Source: Acanthopleura granulata
Taxonomy: Eukaryota; Mollusca; Polyplacophora; Chitonida; Chitonidae
DNA: 64,000 bases
Assembly: GCA_016165875.1 (NCBI GenBank)
Contig: JABBOT010000080.1
Location: forward strand, 10,088,172 to 10,152,171
Direction of reading: 5' to 3'
Under the pieces are notes generated by a model. The model had not been told where the DNA came from. It did no database searches and saw only the letters and a program-made list of their open reading frames with translations. Both the position numbers and the translations under genes were made by a program. Shown piece by piece: positions 57,000 through 64,000 of this stretch; position 1 is the first letter of the stretch; each line of letters opens with the position of its first letter.

Positions 57000-57990
57000 C
57001 ATGAAGCTGGGCAGCACGTTTCTTTAAGTTTTAAAATAACACCTACTCGTATCTACCTAGATAGATTAACACCCCTCGATTCCGGTTTTAACTCTAGTTC
57101 AGTCCGTCATTCTTGGGCAGTATCCACCATCTGATAATTAACTTAAATGATTACCCCAGCGCTCGATTGACGTAAGGTTGGCCTTAATACAATCAGGAAC
57201 TGGTAAATACATCTATGTGGGCTATCTTACATGATGTAAATCGTTTTGCTACATATGATATAACATATCAAGTTATCGACCGGTATGTGACATTTCCTGT
57301 TACCACCCTCAAAGTAGCTCAAGCGCATTCGATGATCTCTCGGGACATAAAACTAAAAGGGTAATAAATGAAAGCACTACTCCAGACGTAATTAAAAGTT
57401 TTATTCAATGTATGATCATTACATATAAATTGGAACAAAACAATGAATAAAACATCACGAAAGGGAGCTAATGTTTGACCATAACACACAGTCTATTTCG
57501 TTAACACACTGACACAGAGTACTTCGGTGAAATTACTTCTGGAAATTTCTCCACATTTTTCTACGCCTATATAATAGACCTGGCGATTCTCACCAATAGA
57601 CCCATAAAAGAAAATTAATAACGTACGCCCCGTGTTATCTCTCCTATTTAATTTATTTAACGAATTTCCTGGGGAAATACACCTACAGTTTCACAAATGA
57701 CTGCATATTGTTCCTGATTACGCCATACTAAACAATTGCTGACTTATGCCATCCCTATCACTTTTATGAGAGTGTTCGTGGGAAAACCATCCAACTTTAG
57801 CAGTTGTTGACGAGCTTCTCCACGTAGGACTACAGACATACCCACCAAACTGGTGACAGACATGTGGTCTCCAACGAACTTCAGACTGCACAAACGGTCA
57901 CCTCAATCCTTATTCTCACGACAGGAACTCTGTAGATGTTTTATGGCCGGCGTTCGTTCTTCTGGAAGCACATCTACATTTTCGCAGTCA
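57000..57990. other. No gene recognised
   Basis: AT-rich sequence without repeats or exon-like islands that I can identify. Confidence 0.4.
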
Positions 57991-58006
57991 CCGGTTTAGA
58001 GACATG

Positions 58007-58210
58007 TCACTCTCCTTCTGGTGAGGAAGAAAAAGCGAAAAGATATCTGGCCAATAGAGGAGTTTCGCGTTCCAACTCCTTTATGACAACATATAAGAAG
58101 AATCCATACGTATCATGTAACTTGTCAAAAATGTCTACCAACTTTGTTGACTTTAATTTACCGATCACCTGTCTCATCGTGTTAATAAGGGGGTACAAAC
58201 GGCCTTTCAT
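58007..58210 (-). CDS. Open frame of 67 codons, helix-rich, possible gene fragment
   Basis: ATG to TGA on the minus strand with mostly non-repetitive, balanced codons. It reads VIGKLKSTKLVDIFDKLHDT, then YGFFLYVVIKELERETP. The amphipathic pattern and FLYVVI..L resemble helical segments of STAND/NACHT-type ATPases of animals, but this is only a resemblance. No neighbouring exon was found, so it may be a decayed fragment. Confidence 0.25.
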   Translation of the reverse strand: MKGRLYPLINTMRQVIGKLKSTKLVDIFDKLHDTYGFFLYVVIKELERETPLLARYLFAFSSSPEGE

Positions 58211-58259
58211 TCATTCTGGAACTTCTTAAGTTTAAAAATTTCCAGCTCTTCAATTTCCA

Positions 58260-59880
58260 TCATTCACCTATTCTAAATAATTTTTTGTCACAATTTTCTT
58301 AGACGCCCATGTTATTGTCAATGTCTTCAGAAATAGTTGCCTAACATTTTTGACAGGTCACATGGTACAGTAGAACTTTTCTTACCTTAAGCGATAAAAT
58401 AGTTCGAACCCGAAACTTCACTATTATTGCTGGAAGGTACATTATGTTGAGACAACTCGTTTTGACATTCTTGATACTGACGTGGCACTGATGGTTTATA
58501 ATGACAGGGTTTGGGTTAGGACCAGGTATGAAAACGCAGAGTTTTGTTACATGTAAGAAAGGTGTTTTATTGTGTAGTACATTCAAAAAAGTTTGTATTT
58601 CAGTGTGGCTCACGGCTGAATATGTGTGCTCTTCCTATCTATGTGACATTGATGAAATATCGTTGAAAAATCTCCTGGGCCTGGAACCCGACGCATATCG
58701 CCGTCAAAGTTAAATAGATTTGTTCTTGTCTCAGGATGGGCTACACTATGCACAAAACTTTCGGTGTATACGCTGCCTTCAAACAGAGAGCAGGGAATAA
58801 ACGCTGGTAAAAGTCATCATAGTAGGAGGCAATAAACAAACCAAAAAATCAAAGAGATATAAAACTAAACATAACAAAAAATAACATTATACGTGTATCA
58901 AACCTGGGTTTTTCATCTTGTTCACATCTTGTTCTTGCTAAGCCATTGGAGCAGCTGTGAATGGCTGTTATTATTCCAGAGCAAAATATTGTATCACTAT
59001 ATAGCTTGTCTGATATCTATCAATCTTCACCCAAATGTACGTTCAGACGAAATAAAATAGGTATCTTGATTTTTTTATCCCGCCACAAAGGCCTTAAAAA
59101 TTAAATAAATATATAAACCAGACTAAATGGCATTCCATGAGCAAGCCTGTGCCACAGCCAGGCGCTACAAAGGGACATTACCCTGCACATTTGTCCTAGG
59201 TGACAATGCTGAAGTATGTATGTATGTTTGGCTTTTGTCTCGTACTCAACCTCTGTTCAGTGATATGGCGACGAGGAGTCCTTAGAATGATTATATTTTG
59301 TGTCCATGCCGCCAAAGAGCTGCCGCCACATCAGTAGGATGCCGACGACACCAGACATGACACCCTACCCAGTCACAAGCGAGGCAGCAGTGGGTAGCAT
59401 TTTTAAAGTCTTTCGTATGAATGATTGATCTCAGATCTCACAACCTCGACTAGGGCACCCAGGAGGTCCAGTTGTGAAATATAGTGTTAAAACTCCCTGG
59501 ATGCAGATGCAGATCTGGATCACCATTTGAATTTAATAGATTGACCCCTCTCCCAAAGCTAGTTGAGCAATCAACACAAGGCTAATTAATAGAACTTTCC
59601 CCTTACAGCCGCTCGCAGAGAGAACAGGTAGTCGCTGGCAGACACATAAAAGAATGAATGAAAGAGATATCAAGTTAGCTTATGTAAGGTTTTTTTATCT
59701 CGTTAATTATGGCCACGTGTTTATAGATAACTGTTACGAGTGAAGGTCAAACTCACGACCACCGCTTGCCTACATCCTGACAAGACTGTTTACATGTATA
59801 CACCATGGGCCCGTAAATCTGCCATCACTGCGTGTGTTTAGCCTAGATGCATACTCATTTTTAAAGACCTGTTTCTTTGA
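58260..59880. other. No gene recognised
   Basis: A 70-codon plus-strand frame (58501-58713) has several Cys but no recognisable family. A partly compositional stretch (GACGACACCAGACATGACACC) lies near 59350. Nothing else is supported. Confidence 0.35.
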
Positions 59881-59883
59881 TTG

Positions 59884-60055
59884 GGGTTCAGCTCATGCAG
59901 GCTTTTTCTCCGGCCGCACCGTGGGAAGATCTGTCAGCAACCTGCGGATGGTCGTGGCTTCCCCCGGGCCATGCCGAGATTCCTCCCACCATAACGTTGG
60001 TGGCCGTCGTGTAAGTGTATATTCTTGAGTATACCGTAAAAATCCCAATCAACAT
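59884..60055 (+). mobile_element. SINE S1, head truncated
   Basis: GGGGTTCAGCTCATGCAGGC, CAACCTGCGGATGGTCGTGG and TATTCTTGAGTATACCG. Confidence 0.82.
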
Positions 60056-60112
60056 CTCAGCATCACGAGTGAAATTTCATGAATGTTTCTGGAGTCCGGT
60101 TTTAAATTATAC

Positions 60113-60300
60113 AGGCTTTGTGGCTGAAGTGGTTAGCCCTCTGACAAAGCACATTGACCCAGGGACCTCAATGTTGTCGACGTGCGTTCAGTCTCAGCTC
60201 ATGCAGGCTTCCTCTCCTGTTGTATGTGGGGAGGGTCATGTTTCACGGTGCCTGGTTTCCTCCTACCAAAATGTTCAGTACAAGTACGGCACAGAACACC
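60113..60300 (+). mobile_element. SINE S1, diverged, with head
   Basis: A-box-like GGCTTTGTGGCTGAAGTGGT then TAG, GACCCAGGGACCTCAATG, and CTCATGCAGGCTTCCTCTCC, followed by a shortened body. Confidence 0.7.
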
Positions 60301-60479
60301 AGTGAACCAAATCTGCTTCATGCTGAAATTCAAAGTCGTTAATAATATGCTGGACAGCCATACACTAAACTACTTTTCACAATGCTAGATCCATTAACGT
60401 TTTACGTCCTACGAATAATGGCCTTCTAAAAGGTTGTGGGAAATGTACACATGTATCAAACCTGATTTTGGTCCTTTTG

Positions 60480-60790
60480 GATTGTCTTCATGTGTTAAAT
60501 GTGATGACAACACAGCAAGCTGAGTAATTCTAGACCAGTGACGTCTGATAAATTGCATTTAACTCCCTGTATTTTGCGTAATTCTTCTTAAGCCATGGTC
60601 TTAAGCCAGTAATTCTTCTTAAGCCAGTGTAAGTTGTTACTTCCGGAACACTTACATGAACAGTTAAGATAAAACCCGGAGGTAAATTGAGAAGAGGCCG
60701 AATTTCACCGGTAACCTCTCACCATTTGCCAACTACCACACTGTTTTTACTGCTTTCTGGTTTTACTCTCTGTGCCGTTGTCTTTTATAT
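60480..60790 (+). repeat. Dispersed repeat family S4, longest copy
   Basis: GAGTAATTCTAGACCAGTGACG, CATTTAACTCCCTGTATTTTG, a duplicated TTCTTCTTAAGCCA, CTTACATGAACAGTTAAGAT, GAAGAGGCCGAATTTCACCGG and CACACTGTTTTTACTGC in the same order as other copies. Confidence 0.6.
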
Positions 60791-61012
60791 TGTGTCCTTT
60801 TGGATTATATTTCAAAACAGAACTCGAGCAATGCGCGGATCGACAATTTTGAATTTTTTTGATGGAGGCAATAATGTGCTCCCCATGAACCCTTTGTGCA
60901 CCTATTTTCATAGTTGAAAGATAATTAGATTCATTCGTTTAGAACATATAACAAAATGGGAATATTTAAATTTAATCCACATTGCTCAACCTGTTCACAT
61001 GTATTAAACCAT

Positions 61013-61440
61013 TTGTTTGTCATTATTCCATCACCAGTCCACAAATGGCCGATTCTAATGAAATCCTTTCACGCTCATTTAAACAAACTTTTGCTAAACA
61101 GCTCTTTATCAACACATGGAGCCAGAAAACAAGGAAGAGGTAAATAACAGAGAGCCTCTGGGATCAAGTCTCACTAAAACCCTTCAAAGCGTTTGTTGAT
61201 TTGTAATCAGAGTATGTTTGGAAACTGACCTTTGTCTGCCATTATTCCATCACCAATCTGAAAATGACCTATCGCAATGAGATCTTCTAACAATGACTTA
61301 AACCCATTGGTTTTGTCCAACAACTCTTTGTTCGATATAGAACCAGAAAATAAGCCAATAGAGAGCCTCTTGATCACATGCCACTAAAGCCTTCGAAGTG
61401 TTATTAGATTTGTAATGTTTTGGACAGAAATGTTAATGAA
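61013..61440. repeat. Tandem duplication of about 220 bp
   Basis: CATTATTCCATCACCA, then AAATGGCC/AAATGACC, AACAACTCTTT/AACAGCTCTTT, AGCCAGAAAA/AACCAGAAAA, AGAGAGCCTCT and TTTGTAAT occur twice in order (61020-61210 and 61240-61425). No SINE signature is visible. Confidence 0.7.
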
Positions 61441-63127
61441 GAAGGGTTTCTGCATCTTAATTTCATTGTCATCAGCACCCATAGTTGTGGAGAACTATGT
61501 CTTAAAGTTTTCTGGCATATTTTCTAAAACTGTTCTTCATGGTGGCCATATACAAACTTTACCAAATCTTAAAAATGTGTAATTTATTAGGTATCCAAAA
61601 TACACCTTTACAGCCTTACTGTGACATACCAAATCCACAACCTAAATCTTTGTATTCAACATTTTGTCTCAATATACACAAAGTTAACAATAAATGATTT
61701 GTCGAAGATATTTTCTGTTTTGAATGCCTTGAATGTTTAAATGGTTGCACCTCAGCATCTAGCACAAGAAATTTGTAAATTGCAGACAACTCAATACATA
61801 TATAAAACTAGCACATAACGATAATACACTGCAAAAGGACCAACGCCCAACGCGTTTAATGGGTGATTAAACTTCAAACAAACGTGTTTTATAAATATAG
61901 AAATATAATTAAGTATTACACATCGGTGTCCAATAATGTATAAAGACCTTTACTATATCCAAATGTTTAATATCTGATGCATAAAAGTGTTTATAAGATA
62001 AGCATCGAAATTTACAGTGTAATGAATCTGATATAGTTTCCACAATAAATGTTGAAGTTGTATTATATTCTCGCAGGTCTTCATTCTCTTACATCTATTT
62101 TGTTAGTCGCAGAGCTAACATTTTTTCTCAGCTGTCAGCTGTCAGAGGCCACATGATCCATCCTTGAAAAGATAAGATAAAGGGTAATTAAATGTAGAGT
62201 CATATTTTTTCCTCAGGCAAGTATCTACTGCAAGGGCGATATAGTCTCTGTTTCTACTTAGTGCGGAGATTTAAAGGTCCAAAGAAAGAGACCAGTTCAG
62301 CTGAGATCTAAGCTCCAAGGTAAATTAGATACACTGTCAACAGACATTTTATATAAACTTGAGGAAAATACAAGACGACACTCTGAGTGTCAATTATAGC
62401 ACAATGAAAACCAAGGAAGAATATAAACTGCTTCTGTTTTCCCACAAAATAACCATGCGTAAAGCTGTTCTAATGGAGAAATTAAAACGCAAGGTGAAAT
62501 GATGAAGACTGTGATGTAAATTCGATATTGTACATTTCCGAGGAGAATGCGGAAACACTATTTTCTATACGAAGAAAGCTTTTAGTCTCTAGAGTTTAGT
62601 TCTCCCAACACATATTCTAACCTTGTCTTGCCCATTTTTGGCGCCTCCCTTTTCTCCTTGGCTGTGGTATTTTATTAGACGTGACGCTTGAGCTGAGCTG
62701 GAGTTACACAACAAAGATGCCAGTGTCAACCTCGGTGAGAAGACGGAACGACATGATATAGTAAGGGTTTACCCAGTAACAGCCACAATCATGACAGCAT
62801 AGACAAAGATATGCATTGATTTGAAAGATCTCGTTCATACAAAGGCAAATTCATGCCACCTGAACTCTCAGGGTTCCATAGCAATCTCCACGAGATGAAC
62901 ATTTAATTCACGACATGATGTACAGTCTTCTGTGTTTCGTGGTCATCCAGTTGTGTAAGGGCGGACAAAAAGCAACACACAAGTGACTTTCTGCTCCACT
63001 TGTTCTGTGCAATAAAGAAGAAATGTATAATTTCAGGCCACATTGAGAGAGAACCGCTGAATAGAAACATTCGATACCAACACGTCTGTTTTGTATTTGA
63101 GCTTTTGTGTTATTTTAAGAAATTTAT
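61440..63127. other. No gene recognised
   Basis: Long AT-rich stretch with only very short open frames and no repeat I can identify. Confidence 0.4.
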
Positions 63128-63333
63128 GACGCCTGGTAGCTGTAAGTTCAGTTCATGCTGGCTTCATTTCCGGCCTGACGTGGAAAGGTCCGCCAGCGAC
63201 CTGGGGATGGTCGTGGGTTTCCTCCAGGCTATGCCCGATGTCCTCCCACCATAGTGCTGGCCGCTGTCGTATAAGTGAAATATTCTTGAGTGCGGCGTAA
63301 AGCACCAATTAAATAAATAAATAAGTAAATGAA
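63128..63333 (+). mobile_element. SINE S1, head truncated
   Basis: GGTAGCTGTAAGTTCAGTTC, CTGGGGATGGTCGTGGGTTTCC, GCCGCTGTCGTATAAGTGAA and the (AAAT)n tail. Confidence 0.85.
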
Positions 63334-63339
63334 TCAGGG

Positions 63340-64000
63340 CTCGAGAGCTCTTCAATCGAGAGCCAAATCTTAGACCCATTTTTTCGAATTGCGCACGTGT
63401 AACCTTTTTTGTAAATAATATCTTCATATGACACTGACACTCAGAACATAATATTAAAAGCCTGAAGGCAAAAGGAAAAATTAGATAGTTGTATATGGAA
63501 GCCCACCAAGGTTGAGTATCTGGAATACAATATATGGAGGAAAGTGGAAATATGTTCTACAGAAATGAACAGTCAACCAGATTTTCTTTAAACTTAAACA
63601 CTTGTTATTAGAAACTAAATTTTACCGCCTCGCATCAAGTGCAGAGAAATTATGTAAGAACGTCTATCCCTAACCCATTTATTCATGCACCCACTAATTG
63701 TTCCCATAATTTACATTTTTTATTCCTGCTCATAGGACCATCATGAAAACTGTAACAAACACAAGAAGCAGCTGAACTTTCAGGCATATTTTAAATCATC
63801 CTATCAGCAAATTTATTGTTTTTTTTCTTCCAGTCATTTTGCATTGAATATTGCGAATAGATAACTGCACATTGTTGACGTAAGAATCACATGTAAGGCG
63901 TGCAGAAAAATAAGATAAAAATTCTTTTTTGACTGTATACATTGAAAGTAGTCCATGTTTTCAGAGTATACATATAAGAGCCATCTTATGCGGAAAAATA
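63340..64000. other. No gene recognised
   Basis: AT-rich sequence to the end of the window; no exon-like island. Confidence 0.4.

Noticed and set aside
58495..58560. GACAG followed by GGTTTGGG as terminal exon of the plus-strand PLA2 pseudogene
   Set aside because: It shares only a few Gly codons with the island at 12.6/21.5 kb and is more than 7 kb away.

Overview
This is a AT-rich, intron-bearing animal nuclear DNA window with few coding exons and many repeats. Exons have GT/AG borders and phase-matched joins, and there is no operon structure. About 35 recognisable copies of one tRNA-derived SINE are present; its body carries the signature ATAAGTGAAATATTCTTGAG and it ends in (AAAT)n. From memory this element is typical of molluscs and close spiralians, so I infer a marine mollusc or relative. 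The species cannot be named from sequence alone.

Layout. (1) 3.3-9.05 kb, plus strand: a three-exon four-transmembrane protein of the claudin/PMP22 superfamily, about 199 residues, with all introns in phase 1. (2) 6.2-28.05 kb, minus strand: a decayed tandem array of secreted group III (bee-venom type) phospholipase A2 genes. The best copy has three phase-compatible exons at 28047-27851, 26052-25904 and 22684-22525. They encode a signal peptide, a propeptide with an RRKR furin site, and the calcium-loop plus HD catalytic core. A duplicated catalytic exon at 14263-14104 carries a premature stop, and an exon-2 relic lies at about 7.1 kb inside the claudin-like intron. (3) 34.2-35.4 kb, minus strand: a large exon of a Golgi carbohydrate sulfotransferase (HNK-1ST/CHST8-14 type). 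(4) 48.3-51.0 kb, plus strand: an inverted PLA2 pseudogene with a catalytic exon and the following CxCD exon, each frameshifted. (5) 36-48 kb and 51-64 kb: no recognisable conserved gene, mostly SINEs, minisatellites and unexplained AT-rich DNA.

The minus-strand PLA2 units are embedded in long diverged direct duplications (12.2-15.0 with 21.2-23.7 kb; 6.2-7.1 with 24.9-25.8 kb; 15.3-18.1 with 30.5-32.0 kb). This suggests the array grew by segmental duplication and then decayed by point mutation, minisatellite growth and SINE insertion. At least four SINE S1 insertions keep exact target-site duplications, and one is nested in another SINE.

Limits: without an alignment tool, exon 4 onwards of the intact PLA2 copy, the 5' exon of the sulfotransferase and several exon-like islands remain unassigned. 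Most short open frames in the window are chance or repeat-driven and are left out.
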